Positions 21,730-30,170 of a stretch of DNA of 64,000 bases are shown here, piece by piece (positions within the stretch are counted from its first letter, which is position 1; each line of letters opens with the position of its first letter). A program made the position numbers and the translations under genes. Under the pieces are notes generated by a model. The model saw only the letters and a list, made by a program, of their open reading frames with translations, was not told the origin of the DNA and did no database searches. Source of the DNA: Blastococcus sp. Marseille-P5729 (lineage in GTDB: Bacteria > Actinomycetota > Actinomycetes > Mycobacteriales > Antricoccaceae); contig NZ_OMPO01000002.1 of NCBI RefSeq assembly GCF_900292035.1, positions 124,001 to 188,000 on the forward strand, written 5' to 3'.

Positions 21730-22790
21730 CACGCCAGCCCGAGCTTCGCGGCCGCGTCCGCCGCGTCCACAGGGATCCGGGTCGGGGTCGGTGCGCCCGA
21801 CAGCGCGGTGTCGGGGTCCTTCAGTCCGTTGCCGGTGACGGTGCACACGATCCGCTGACCGGGATCGATCTTGCCCTCCCCGTGAGCCTTCAGAAGGCCG
21901 GCGACGCTTGCCGCCGAGGCCGGTTCGACGAACACTGCGTCGGTGGCGGCCAGCAGCCGGTAGGCCTCGAGGATCTCCTCATCGGTCACCGAGTCGATCT
22001 GCCCGCCGCTCTCGTCACGGGCGTCGATGGCCTTGGCCCATGAGGCCGGATTCCCGATCCGAATCGCGGTCGCGATCGTCTCGGGCTGCTCGACGACCTT
22101 GCCGGATACCAGCGGTGCAGCGCCCGCGGCCTGGACGCCGAACATCCGGGGCGTGTGGGCTGCCCGGCCCGCCTGCGCGTACTCCCGGTAGCCCTTCCAG
22201 TAGGCCGTGATGTTGCCGGCATTGCCCACGGGCAGGAAGTGGATGTCGGGCGCGTCGCCGAGGCGATCGATGATCTCGAACGATGCCGTCTTCTGGCCCT
22301 CGATCCGGTCGGGGTTGATCGAGTTCACGAGAGCGACCGGGTAGTCCTGCGTCAGCTTTTCGGCCAGCGCGAGACAGTCGTCGAAGTTGCCGTCCACCTC
22401 GAGCAGCTTGGCGCCATGCATGATCGCCTGGGCCATCTTGCCCATCGCGATCTTGCCGTGCGGAACGAGCACCGCGCAGGTCAGCCCGCCGCGCGCGGCG
22501 TACGCCGCAGCCGACGCGCTGGTGTTGCCGGTCGAGGCGCAGATGACGGCCTGGGCGCCCTCCTCCTTCGCCTTGCTCATGGCCATGGTCATTCCACGGT
22601 CCTTGAACGAGCCGGTCGGATTGGCGCCCTCGACCTTCAGGTGCACCTCGCACCCGGTGCGCTCGGAGAGCCCTGGTGCGGGCACCAGCGGCGTCCCGCC
22701 CTCGAGGAGGGTGACGACCGGCGTCGAGTCCGTGACCGGGAGCCACTGCCGGTACTCCTCGATCAAGCCTCGCCAGGTGGGGGTTGCCAT
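21729..22790 (-). CDS. thrC: Threonine synthase
   Basis: The 353-residue PLP enzyme converts O-phosphohomoserine to threonine. The PLP lysine is in [15 protein letters not shown], and the phosphate-binding glycine loop is [15 protein letters not shown]. It is the middle gene of a tightly coupled hom-thrC-thrB run, with TGATG overlaps on both sides. Confidence 0.96.
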   Translation of the reverse strand: MATPTWRGLIEEYRQWLPVTDSTPVVTLLEGGTPLVPAPGLSERTGCEVHLKVEGANPTGSFKDRGMTMAMSKAKEEGAQAVICASTGNTSASAAAYAARGGLTCAVLVPHGKIAMGKMAQAIMHGAKLLEVDGNFDDCLALAEKLTQDYPVALVNSINPDRIEGQKTASFEIIDRLGDAPDIHFLPVGNAGNITAYWKGYREYAQAGRAAHTPRMFGVQAAGAAPLVSGKVVEQPETIATAIRIGNPASWAKAIDARDESGGQIDSVTDEEILEAYRLLAATDAVFVEPASAASVAGLLKAHGEGKIDPGQRIVCTVTGNGLKDPDTALSGAPTPTRIPVDAADAAAKLGLA

Positions 22791-24082
22791 CAGAATTCCT
22801 TTCCCTCGACGCGCATCACGCTCAGCACGTCGCTCACGATGTCGGAGGCCCGCAGCTTCTCCACGGTCGCGGCGAGCGCCTCGTCCGGCGCGGTGTGGGT
22901 CACGATGACCAGCTGCGCATCCTCGCCGCGCCCCTCCTGACGGACAGTCGAGATGGAGACGTCGTTGGCCGCGAACTCGGCCGCCACAGCGGCGAGGACG
23001 CCGGCGCGGTCGGCGACGTCCAGGCTCACGTGATACCGGGTCGGGGTCTTGCCCATGGGGCGTACCGAGAGCCCGGCATACCGCGCGAGCACCGCTCCGG
23101 TCGAACGCGCCACCCGGTTGCGGGCGACGGCGACGAGATCGCCGAGCACTGCCGACGCGGTGGGCGCGCCGCCGGCACCCTTGCCGTAGAACATCAGCGG
23201 CCCGGCCGCCTCGGCCTCGACGAACACCGCGTTGAACGCATCGCCGACGCTGGCCAGCGGATGGGTACGCGGCAGCATGACCGGGTGCACGCGGACCGCG
23301 ATCGCCTCGTCGGCGTCGCCGGTCACCCGCTCGCAGATCGCCAGCAACTTGATCGTGCAGCCCATCTCGCGGGCGCTGGCGACGTCGGCGGCGGTGACCT
23401 GGGAGATGCCCTCCCGGTAGACGTCGTCGGCCACGACGGGCGAGTGGAACGCCAGCCCCGCGAGGATCGCGGCCTTCGACGCGGCGTCGAAGCCGTCGAC
23501 GTCCGCGGTCGGATCGGCCTCGGCGTACCCCAGGGCGGTGGCCTCGGCGAGCGCCTCGGAGAAGCTCGAGCCGGTCTCGTCCATACGCGACAGGATGTAG
23601 TTGGTGGTGCCGTTCACGATGCCCATCACCCGCTTGATGCGGTCACCGGTCAACGACTCGCTCAACGGCCGCAGGATCGGGATGGCGCCGGCGACCGCGG
23701 CCTCGTAGTAGAGGTCTGCCCCGCCCTCGGCCGCCGCCGCGTGGAGCTCGTCACCGGCCTCGGCCAGCAGCGCCTTGTTGGCGCTGACCACCGACTTGCC
23801 CGCGCGCAGTGCCGTCAGCAGCCAGGACTTCACCGGCTCGATGCCGCCGATAACCTCGATGACGACGTCGATGTCGTCGGCCAGCAGGGCCTGGACGTCG
23901 GTGGTCAGCAGGCTGGCATCGACGTCCGTGTGCCGCTCGGGGCGGCGGACGGCGATGCCCACGACTTCCAGCGGCGCGCCCACCCGGGCGGCCAGGTCGT
24001 CGGACTGCTCGTTGATCAGTCTCACGACCTCGCTGCCGACGGTGCCACAGCCCAGCAGGGCGATCCTGATCGGCTTGCTCAT
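22790..24082 (-). CDS. hom: Homoserine dehydrogenase
   Basis: This 430-residue enzyme reduces aspartate semialdehyde to homoserine. The dinucleotide fold ([17 protein letters not shown]), catalytic-domain motifs and a C-terminal ACT domain ([18 protein letters not shown]) are in the usual order. The ACT domain suggests feedback control by threonine. It overlaps lysA as ATGA, so lysine and threonine branches are co-transcribed. Confidence 0.96.
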   Translation of the reverse strand: MSKPIRIALLGCGTVGSEVVRLINEQSDDLAARVGAPLEVVGIAVRRPERHTDVDASLLTTDVQALLADDIDVVIEVIGGIEPVKSWLLTALRAGKSVVSANKALLAEAGDELHAAAAEGGADLYYEAAVAGAIPILRPLSESLTGDRIKRVMGIVNGTTNYILSRMDETGSSFSEALAEATALGYAEADPTADVDGFDAASKAAILAGLAFHSPVVADDVYREGISQVTAADVASAREMGCTIKLLAICERVTGDADEAIAVRVHPVMLPRTHPLASVGDAFNAVFVEAEAAGPLMFYGKGAGGAPTASAVLGDLVAVARNRVARSTGAVLARYAGLSVRPMGKTPTRYHVSLDVADRAGVLAAVAAEFAANDVSISTVRQEGRGEDAQLVIVTHTAPDEALAATVEKLRASDIVSDVLSVMRVEGKEF

Positions 24083-25503
24083 CCGGTCTCCTCCCCATCA
24101 CCCGCGCCGGTCAGTCCAGTGTCGAGCGCGAACATGTCATCGAGCGTCTCACGTCGCAGCAGCACGCTGCCGACGCCGCCCTTGACCGCCACGACAGGCG
24201 GCTTTGGTAGCAGGTTGTAGTTGCTGGCCATGGCCCGGCAGTAGGCGCCGGTGGCCGCGACCGCGAGCAGGTCACCGGGCTGGACGTCGCCGGGCAGCCA
24301 CAGGTCGCGCACGACGATGTCGCCGCTCTCGCAGTGCTTGCCCACGATGCGTGCCGCCACCGGCTCCACGGTGGAGGCGCGGTTGGCGATCACGCAGGTG
24401 TACTCGGCGTCGTACAGCGCGGTCCGGATGTTGTCGCTCATGCCGCCGTCGACGCTGACGTACAGCCGCGTGCCGCGGTCGAGCTGAACGGGCTTGACGG
24501 TGCCGACCTCGTAGACGGTGATCGTGGGCGGGCCGGAGATTGCGCGGCCCGGTTCCACGCTGATCCGCGGCGTCCGCAGGCCGGCTGCGGCACATTCGCG
24601 CTTGACGATGTCGCGCAACGAGCGCGCGAGCTGCTTGGGGCGCAGCGGGTCGTCGTCGCTGGTGTACGCGATGCCCATGCCGCCCCCGAGGTCGATCTCC
24701 GGGAGCTGGACGTCGTGCTGGTCGCGCAGCTCGCGCAGCAGGTCGACGACGCGGCGTGCCGCCACCTCGAAGCCCGACAGGTCGAAGATCTGCGAGCCGA
24801 TGTGGCTGTGCAGGCCCAGCAGGCGCAGTGACGATGCGCCGAGCACCCGCGCCGCCGCCTCCTTGGCGTCGCCCGAGGAGACCGACATCCCGAACTTCTG
24901 GTCCTCGTGCGCCGTCGCGATGAACTCGTGGGTGTGGGCCTCCACGCCGACCGTGACCCGGATCTGCACCGGCTGGACGACGTCCCGTCGCTGCGCGATC
25001 TCGTCGAGGCGGTCGATCTCCTCGAACGAGTCGACGACGATCCGGCCGACCCCTGCAGCGACGGCGGTCTCGAGCTCGGCGTACGACTTGTTGTTGCCGT
25101 GGAAGGCGATGCGTCCGGCGGGGAAGCCGCTGCGCAGGGCGAGGGCGAGCTCCCCGCCGGAGGCGACATCGAGCCCCAGCCCATCCTCGTCTAGCCACCG
25201 TAGGATCTGCGAGCTCAGGAAAGATTTCCCGGCGTAGAAGACATCCATGCCTTCGAAGGCGGTCTGGAAGTCTCGGCTTCGGGCTCGAAATGCTGCCTCG
25301 TCGAGGAAGAAGGCCGGGGTGCCGTAGGTCTCGGCGAGCTCGGTGACCTTCGCGCCACCGATCGTGAGGACGCCGCCGACGCGGACGGCGCCCTCGGGCC
25401 ACACGAGCGGGTCGATCGCGTTGACGTCGTGGGGTTTGGCACCGATGCCGTCTGGGATCTGCAGGCCGCCGTGCAGGGGTCCTGCGGGATGTGCGCGTGT
25501 CAT
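24079..25503 (-). CDS. lysA: Diaminopimelate decarboxylase
   Basis: The 474-residue fold-III PLP enzyme makes lysine from meso-diaminopimelate. PLP-lysine motif VFYAGKSFLSSQI, the His/Gly motifs (LHSHIGSQI) and the C-terminal CESGDIVVRD and GAYCRAMASNYNLLP segments are complete. It lies 8 bp after argS and leads the hom-thrC-thrB run. Confidence 0.96.
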   Translation of the reverse strand: MTRAHPAGPLHGGLQIPDGIGAKPHDVNAIDPLVWPEGAVRVGGVLTIGGAKVTELAETYGTPAFFLDEAAFRARSRDFQTAFEGMDVFYAGKSFLSSQILRWLDEDGLGLDVASGGELALALRSGFPAGRIAFHGNNKSYAELETAVAAGVGRIVVDSFEEIDRLDEIAQRRDVVQPVQIRVTVGVEAHTHEFIATAHEDQKFGMSVSSGDAKEAAARVLGASSLRLLGLHSHIGSQIFDLSGFEVAARRVVDLLRELRDQHDVQLPEIDLGGGMGIAYTSDDDPLRPKQLARSLRDIVKRECAAAGLRTPRISVEPGRAISGPPTITVYEVGTVKPVQLDRGTRLYVSVDGGMSDNIRTALYDAEYTCVIANRASTVEPVAARIVGKHCESGDIVVRDLWLPGDVQPGDLLAVAATGAYCRAMASNYNLLPKPPVVAVKGGVGSVLLRRETLDDMFALDTGLTGAGDGEETG

Positions 25504-25511
25504 CGAGCCCC

Positions 25512-27167
25512 CTACATGTGCTCGGGCGCGGATACGCCCAGCAGACCGAGCGCGTTGGCGAGGACGACGCGGGTGGCCTCACACAGCCACAGTCGAGCGA
25601 CGGTCGTCTCGTCGGGTTCCGCGCCGCTCATGGGCAACACGCGGCACGCGTCGTAGAACCGGTGATAGTCGGCCGCGAGTGCCTCGGCATACCGAGCGAT
25701 CCGGTGCACCTCGCGCAGCTCGCCCGCGCTCGCGACCACCCGGGGGTAGCCCGCGAGCGCGGTCAGCAGAGCGACCTCTTTCTCGTGGGTGAGCAGCGAA
25801 GCGTCGTAGCGCTCGCCGCGCTCGATCCCCAGATCACGGGCGTTGCGTTGCAGGGAGGAGAGACGAGCGTGCGCGTACTGCACGTAGAAGACCGGGTTGT
25901 CGGCCGTCCTGCGCTCCCACAGCCCGAGGTCGATGTCCATCGATGAGTCGATCGACGAGCGGGCCATGGCATAGCGCCCGGCGTCGTTGCCGACCGCCGC
26001 AACGAGGTCGTCGAGGGTGACGACGTTCCCCGCACGCTTGCTCATCTTCACCGTCTCGCCGTCGCGGCTGAGGGTGACCATCTGGCCGATGAGGATCTCG
26101 AGAGTCTGGTCGGGGTCATCGCCGGTCGCCGCCGCCATCGCGCGCATGCGGCCGATGTAGCCGTGATGGTCGGCACCGAGGATCAGGATCACCCGGTCGA
26201 AGCCGCGGGCACGCTTGTTCGCGTAGTAGGCGACGTCGGCGGCGAAGTAGGTCGGCGCCCCGCCCCCTCGGATCAGGACGCGATCCTTGTCGTCGCCGAA
26301 GGTGGTGGTCCGCAGCCAGAGGGCGTCGTCCTGCTCGTAGATGTGGCCTTTCTCGCGCAGCATCTCGATCGAGCGCTGCACGTCGCCGCCGTCGTGCAGC
26401 TCCCGCTCGTTGAAGAAGCGGTCGAAGTGGACGCCGAACTCGCCGAGTGTGGTCTTGATGTCGGCGAACATCTTGGCGATGCCGACGGCGCGAAAGGTCT
26501 CCAGCGCCTCGTCCCTCGGCTGGTCCATCACGGAGGGCGTGTCGGCGACGACGTGCCGGGCGACGTCCGCGACGTACGCGCCGCGGTAACCGTCCTCGGG
26601 CACCGGCTCGCCGTGCGCAGCGGCATACAGCGACGCGGCGAAGCGGTCGATCTGCGAACCGGCGTCGTTGAAGTAGTACTCCGATGCCACGTCGGCGCCG
26701 CAGGCGCGCATGATGCGGACGAGCGCGTCCCCGACCGCTGCCCAGCGCGCGGAGGCCAGGGTGACCGGGCCCGTGGGGTTCGCGGAGACGAACTCGAGGT
26801 TGATCCGCTGCCCCGCCATCGCCTGCCCGGCGCCGTACGACTCCCCCGCCGCGACGATCGAGCCCGCGAGCGCGCCCAGGCTCGCAGCGTTGAGGGTGAT
26901 GTTCAGGAATCCGGGGCCGGCGACCTCGACACTCTCGATCGCATCGTCCTTCTCCAGCTCCGCCGCGATCTTCGCGGCGAGGTCGCGCGGCGGCATCCCG
27001 GCCGGCTTGGCCAGGCGCATCGCGATGTTGGTCGCGAAGTCGCCGTGGCCGGACTGGCGAGGACGCTCGACCACGATCTGATCGGGGACGTCGACGGCCA
27101 GCGCACCGCGCGAGGTGAGCGCGGTCAGGGCGGCGTGGATCACACGAGAGAGGGCTTCGGGGGTCAC
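25512..27167 (-). CDS. argS: Arginyl-tRNA synthetase with an altered HIGH signature
   Basis: The 551-residue class I synthetase charges tRNA-Arg. The whole protein aligns well with M. tuberculosis ArgS from memory, including ILGADHHGYIGRM and the KMSKR loop (VKMSKRAGN). The first signature, usually GPxHxGH or GPIHIGG, reads NPTGPVTLASARWAAVGDA, so residues 136-139 are TLAS. Codons were checked on the strand and no frameshift is present. The gene starts with GTG, and TAGAAT ends 6 nt upstream. It is divergent from tRNA-Arg(CCG). Confidence 0.95.
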   Translation of the reverse strand: MTPEALSRVIHAALTALTSRGALAVDVPDQIVVERPRQSGHGDFATNIAMRLAKPAGMPPRDLAAKIAAELEKDDAIESVEVAGPGFLNITLNAASLGALAGSIVAAGESYGAGQAMAGQRINLEFVSANPTGPVTLASARWAAVGDALVRIMRACGADVASEYYFNDAGSQIDRFAASLYAAAHGEPVPEDGYRGAYVADVARHVVADTPSVMDQPRDEALETFRAVGIAKMFADIKTTLGEFGVHFDRFFNERELHDGGDVQRSIEMLREKGHIYEQDDALWLRTTTFGDDKDRVLIRGGGAPTYFAADVAYYANKRARGFDRVILILGADHHGYIGRMRAMAAATGDDPDQTLEILIGQMVTLSRDGETVKMSKRAGNVVTLDDLVAAVGNDAGRYAMARSSIDSSMDIDLGLWERRTADNPVFYVQYAHARLSSLQRNARDLGIERGERYDASLLTHEKEVALLTALAGYPRVVASAGELREVHRIARYAEALAADYHRFYDACRVLPMSGAEPDETTVARLWLCEATRVVLANALGLLGVSAPEHM

Positions 27168-27173
27168 CTGGCA

Positions 27174-27202
27174 ATTCTAGGAGAGTCGGTGCTTGCTAGC
27201 AT
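27174..27202. promoter_or_regulatory. Divergent promoters of argS (leaderless) and tRNA-Arg
   Basis: TAGAAT on the minus strand (27179-27174) ends 6 nt before the argS GTG. On the plus strand TAGCAT (27197-27202) lies 14 bp upstream of the mature tRNA 5' end and could be its -10 box. No clear -35 boxes are seen. Confidence 0.5.
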
Positions 27203-27216
27203 GGTGGGGTTGTGTC

Positions 27217-27288
27217 GCCCCCGTAGCTCAGGGGATAGAGCACCGCCCTCCGGAGGCGGGAGCGCAGGTTCGAATCCTGCCGGGGGCA
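27217..27288 (+). tRNA. tRNA-Arg (anticodon CCG)
   Basis: The cloverleaf is complete: acceptor GCCCCCG pairs with CGGGGGC, the D stem is GCTC/GAGC, the anticodon stem is CCGCC/GGCGG with loop CTCCGGA, and the T stem is GCAGG/CCTGC. The anticodon CCG reads the Arg codon CGG. The 3' CCA is not encoded. Its 3' part from 27248 is the left attachment site of the adjacent element. Confidence 0.97.
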
Positions 27289-27289
27289 C
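27248..27289 (+). repeat. attL: left 42-bp attachment repeat
   Basis: This is identical over 42 bases to 32596-32637. It covers the tRNA-Arg sequence from the anticodon loop to one base past the discriminator. The bases just outside differ on both sides. Confidence 0.95.
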
Positions 27290-27325
27290 CGCAGACGGGC
27301 GTGATCGGTTCCGAAAGGAACCGAT

Positions 27326-27589
27326 GTGAGCAACATCGCTGAACCCGAGCTGGATCTCGGTTTCGCGACCGAGCCCGACGAGCTGATCCCGTGCGAGATC
27401 CGCGACCACTCCCTGGACGATCCCCCGCCGTGCCCGAGGCCGGCGATCGTGCTGTTGACCGCGCTCCGTTGCGGCTGCGGCGAGCCCACGCGGTACACGG
27501 CGTTCGCCTGCGGACCCCACGCCGATGAGATCGTGGGCGACATCGGCGTCGAGTTCGTCGTCATTCGCCCGATCGGGGGCCGGCGATGA
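27326..27589 (+). CDS. Small unknown protein of the element (87 aa)
   Basis: This is not recognised. It starts with GTG after an AAAGGAA ribosome site. The middle has a Cys-rich segment (LRCGCGEPTRYTAFACGPHAD) with three Cys and a His that could bind a metal. Its stop overlaps the replication initiator start as ATGA, so the two are coupled. Being first in the element, it may regulate replication or be an accessory of the initiator, but nothing in the sequence shows this. Confidence 0.7.
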   Translation: MSNIAEPELDLGFATEPDELIPCEIRDHSLDDPPPCPRPAIVLLTALRCGCGEPTRYTAFACGPHADEIVGDIGVEFVVIRPIGGRR

Positions 27590-28809
27590 CTGCGGCGCGG
27601 CACGCAGCCGCGACCGCGACGCAGGAGCGGGGAGCGGCGGAGGGCCGCGCGGGCGGCGCAGCCGCCCTTGACCAGGTATCGAAGAGTTATGCACGGCGAA
27701 CCGACGAGACCGTCGAATTGCTGGAACGGGTGGGGATCGCCGTTGGCTGTTCGCGTCCGTTGCGGATGGTGAACGAGGTCGGGGAGACGATCGAGGTCAG
27801 GTGCGGCACGCGCCGCGCAGCTGACTGCCCATCATGCTCGGCGCTGTACCGGGGTGACGTGTCGGCGTTGCTGCGATCCGGTGTCCTCGATCATGGTGGG
27901 ATCGTCGTCATGCTGACGCTCACGGCCCCATCATTTGGGCGCGTGCATCGGGTCCCGAAGCCGGCATCGCCGAGGCTGGCGGATCGGCACCGCGCCGCGT
28001 GGGTGAAGCGTGCTCGCCGTCGTTGCCCATGCGGAATGATCCACCGGCCGGGCGACGATCTCGCCGGCGTCCCCTTGGACGCCGATCGGTACGACGTCGC
28101 TGCCCAGGTTCGCTGGAATCGACGTACGGGTGTCCTGTGGAACAGGACCGCGACGCGGCTTACCCGCGCCCTTGGACTGGACGGGCGGCTGCCGTACGCG
28201 CTCGTCGCCGAACCGCAAGCGCGGGGTGCGATGCATTTCCACGGCTTGTTGCGAGTTCCTGACGAGGCTACTTTAGGGATATATAGAGACTCTGCGGGTC
28301 GCAGACGTTCAAGAAGAATCGAACTGGCCGTGGCGGCTGCCGAGACGGTCGTCGACGGCGAGGTTATGCGTTGGGGCTCTCAGGTCATCGCCGAGGTCAT
28401 CACCACCAGCGACGGCCGCCACGCGCGCCGGTCCATCGGCTACTTGTCCAAGTCGCTGACGTACATGGTCAAGGATCTCGCCGGAGCCGAGACGCCGCGC
28501 CGAGCCAGGCACCTGCGGCGAGTTGAAGCGATCGCCCGACGCACGCGGTGCGTGAGCTGCCCCGCCACCGGCTCATGCAGGACCAGGTGCCATCGGGAAC
28601 TGGGCTACCCGGGCTGGGCCACGCGCCGATCACGGACCTTCACGCCGCTCTCGCTCACGCTGCTGCGGCAGCGTCGGATTGTCTGGCACGTAAGCGATCG
28701 CGATGCCGACGTGTGCTCGTGGCGCATGATCGGCTTCGGCGACACGTCGGTGCACGACGAGCTCGCGGCCTACGAACGTCTGGCGAACCCACCGGGGAGC
28801 CGAGCGTGA
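27586..28809 (+). CDS. RepSA-like rolling-circle replication initiator
   Basis: The 407-residue protein matches replication initiators of pSAM2-type elements. The HUH metal-binding motif is GAMHFHGLL (His217, His219), and candidate nicking tyrosines Tyr286 and Tyr293 are in IGYLSKSLTYMVKDL. A Cys cluster (CGTRRAADCPSC, then RCPCGMIH) suggests a zinc site near residues 73-148. Such initiators nick the excised circle to allow rolling-circle copying before transfer. A short A/T-rich stretch near 28275 encodes TLGIYRDS and stands out from the GC-rich context. Confidence 0.88.
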   Translation: MTAARHAAATATQERGAAEGRAGGAAALDQVSKSYARRTDETVELLERVGIAVGCSRPLRMVNEVGETIEVRCGTRRAADCPSCSALYRGDVSALLRSGVLDHGGIVVMLTLTAPSFGRVHRVPKPASPRLADRHRAAWVKRARRRCPCGMIHRPGDDLAGVPLDADRYDVAAQVRWNRRTGVLWNRTATRLTRALGLDGRLPYALVAEPQARGAMHFHGLLRVPDEATLGIYRDSAGRRRSRRIELAVAAAETVVDGEVMRWGSQVIAEVITTSDGRHARRSIGYLSKSLTYMVKDLAGAETPRRARHLRRVEAIARRTRCVSCPATGSCRTRCHRELGYPGWATRRSRTFTPLSLTLLRQRRIVWHVSDRDADVCSWRMIGFGDTSVHDELAAYERLANPPGSRA

Positions 28810-28846
28810 CGGGCGACGGGTGTCGCTTCTCGAACGAAATTGTTTC

Positions 28847-28894
28847 TGTCACTTACCTTGACACCTGCTCGCCGTCTCGCTACAGTTAGTGACA
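28847..28894 (+). promoter_or_regulatory. Consensus sigma-70 promoter inside a TGTCACT inverted repeat
   Basis: TTGACA (28858-28863) and TACAGT (28881-28886) are separated by exactly 17 bp, the best promoter match in the window. An inverted repeat TGTCACT (28847-28853) and AGTGACA (28888-28894) brackets both boxes and looks like a repressor operator. It drives the second transcription unit of the element. Confidence 0.75.
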
Positions 28895-28918
28895 CATACA
28901 CGACGAGGAGGCACGAAG

Positions 28919-29569
28919 ATGGCGCGACCATCTATGGACGCCGAGACCGCGATGCTGGCCGACCGGATCGGCGAGCATCTCGGCCTCGACGCGGAGGATC
29001 TGACGGCACTGGCCGTAGAACAGCTCGCGGCCCACCTACCAGAGGACGGCGAGCAGGTGTCGGCGGCCGCCCTAGCCGAACTGCGGGCACTCGCACTCCG
29101 GCAGTGGGTGGACCTGCAGGATCTTGAGCCGGCCGGCTCACTGCCCACCCTCATCTACCGGCTCGGCGGATGGGTCGCCGAGCCGTCGGGCCCCACCGAC
29201 CCGATCCAGCGCAAGGGCTTCGGCGCGCAGCCCGGACAGACGGACATGGCTCTCGCGCCGTCCGTGAGGGGCTATCACAAGGTGCGAGATGCTGGCGAAT
29301 GCCGCGTGATCGCACTCCGGCGCGGTATCCCGGTCCTCCACGGCTGGGCAGACAACTGGCAAAGCTTCGGCGCGTCGGGCAGACGCTTCGCTAAGACCTT
29401 CCGGGTCGCTGTCGGCGACGAGTGGGTCGACGCCGACAGCGGCAAGACCACGCCGTTCGACGCCGAGGATCAGCGGATCCAGCAAATGATCAACGGGCTG
29501 TACGTTGTGACTCGCGGGGCGTCGCGAAATCCGATCTCGTGGCGGTCGCCGTCGGGGGAGGCGTCGTGA
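28919..29569 (+). CDS. Unknown element protein (216 aa)
   Basis: No family is recognised. The ATG at 28919 follows AGGAGG (28906-28911) and is preferred over an upstream GTG. The first 70 residues are helical and acidic, with short ADRIGEHLGLDAEDLTALAV-like segments. The rest is mixed and ends in a basic tail. It heads a run of four coupled genes after the TTGACA promoter. Its stop overlaps the next start as GTGA. A regulatory or transfer-accessory role is only a guess from position. Confidence 0.75.
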   Translation: MARPSMDAETAMLADRIGEHLGLDAEDLTALAVEQLAAHLPEDGEQVSAAALAELRALALRQWVDLQDLEPAGSLPTLIYRLGGWVAEPSGPTDPIQRKGFGAQPGQTDMALAPSVRGYHKVRDAGECRVIALRRGIPVLHGWADNWQSFGASGRRFAKTFRVAVGDEWVDADSGKTTPFDAEDQRIQQMINGLYVVTRGASRNPISWRSPSGEAS

Positions 29570-29907
29570 GGCGGCCGCCGATCGACACGAGCGGGCTCGA
29601 GATCGTGGGGCTGGCGTGTAGCCCCAAGATAAAGGATCGACAGACCGGCGAGATCGCCACCGACGCGAGCGGCGTTCCGAAACACGCGGTCGACGCGTAT
29701 ATCCGCGACCCCCGCACGGACGATGCCGGTATGGTCCGCATCACGGTGGCGACCTCCGATCCGCCGGCAATCGCTCCAGGTCAGCCACTACGTGTGAGCG
29801 GCCTCAGAGTGATGCACTGGGAGACGGGCGGACGCGCCGGGATGGCGTGGAGCGCGGATGAGGTCGCAGTCGTGTCGGTCCCTTCCCGTCAGAGGGAGGC
29901 GTCGTGA
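29566..29907 (+). CDS. SCO3933-family regulatory protein
   Basis: The 113-residue protein resembles the SCO3933 family found in Streptomyces integrative elements. Typical features are the IDTSGLEIVG start, the DRQTGEIATDASGVP middle, a VRITVATSDPP strand and a C-terminal HWETGGRAGMAWSADEV. Such proteins are encoded between rep and tra functions, and their biochemical role is not established. The start is GTG at 29566 after GGGAGG, overlapping the preceding stop. A longer frame from 29422 is out of register with the gene upstream and was not used. Confidence 0.75.
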   Translation: MRRPPIDTSGLEIVGLACSPKIKDRQTGEIATDASGVPKHAVDAYIRDPRTDDAGMVRITVATSDPPAIAPGQPLRVSGLRVMHWETGGRAGMAWSADEVAVVSVPSRQREAS

Positions 29908-30170
29908 CCGAGGACATGGTCAACATCAGCGTCCGCCGCGACCAGGTGATGATCCACGTGCTGGCCGCGCTGGTAGCGGGTGACATTCTGGCGCTAGCGG
30001 CACATCCTGGGCATCTGGAGCATCCGTCGCGATGGCAGCGGCTTGGGGATATCGGGCGGAAGGCGCAGGAGGCGATCGCGCCGGCGAACCGTCAGGTGGT
30101 CGCGGACTACCTGCACGAGTACGCGCAGGCGCTGATGCCGCTGGTGCCAGACGATCAACGGCTCGGGTGA
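29904..30170 (+). CDS. Small helical unknown protein of the element (88 aa)
   Basis: No family is recognised. The protein starts with GTG overlapping the SCO3933-like stop (GTGA) and ends overlapping the TraB-like start (TGATG). It is soluble and mostly helical, with RDQVMIHVLAALVAGDIL near the start and NRQVVADYLHEYAQALMP near the end. Its position between two element genes with coupled translation suggests an accessory role in the same process. Confidence 0.65.
   Translation: MTEDMVNISVRRDQVMIHVLAALVAGDILALAAHPGHLEHPSRWQRLGDIGRKAQEAIAPANRQVVADYLHEYAQALMPLVPDDQRLG

Noticed and set aside
21730-21846. Upstream extension of thrB
   Set aside because: It lies inside thrC and its residues ([11 protein letters not shown]) are out-of-frame thrC sequence. 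The TGATG overlap gives a standard start.
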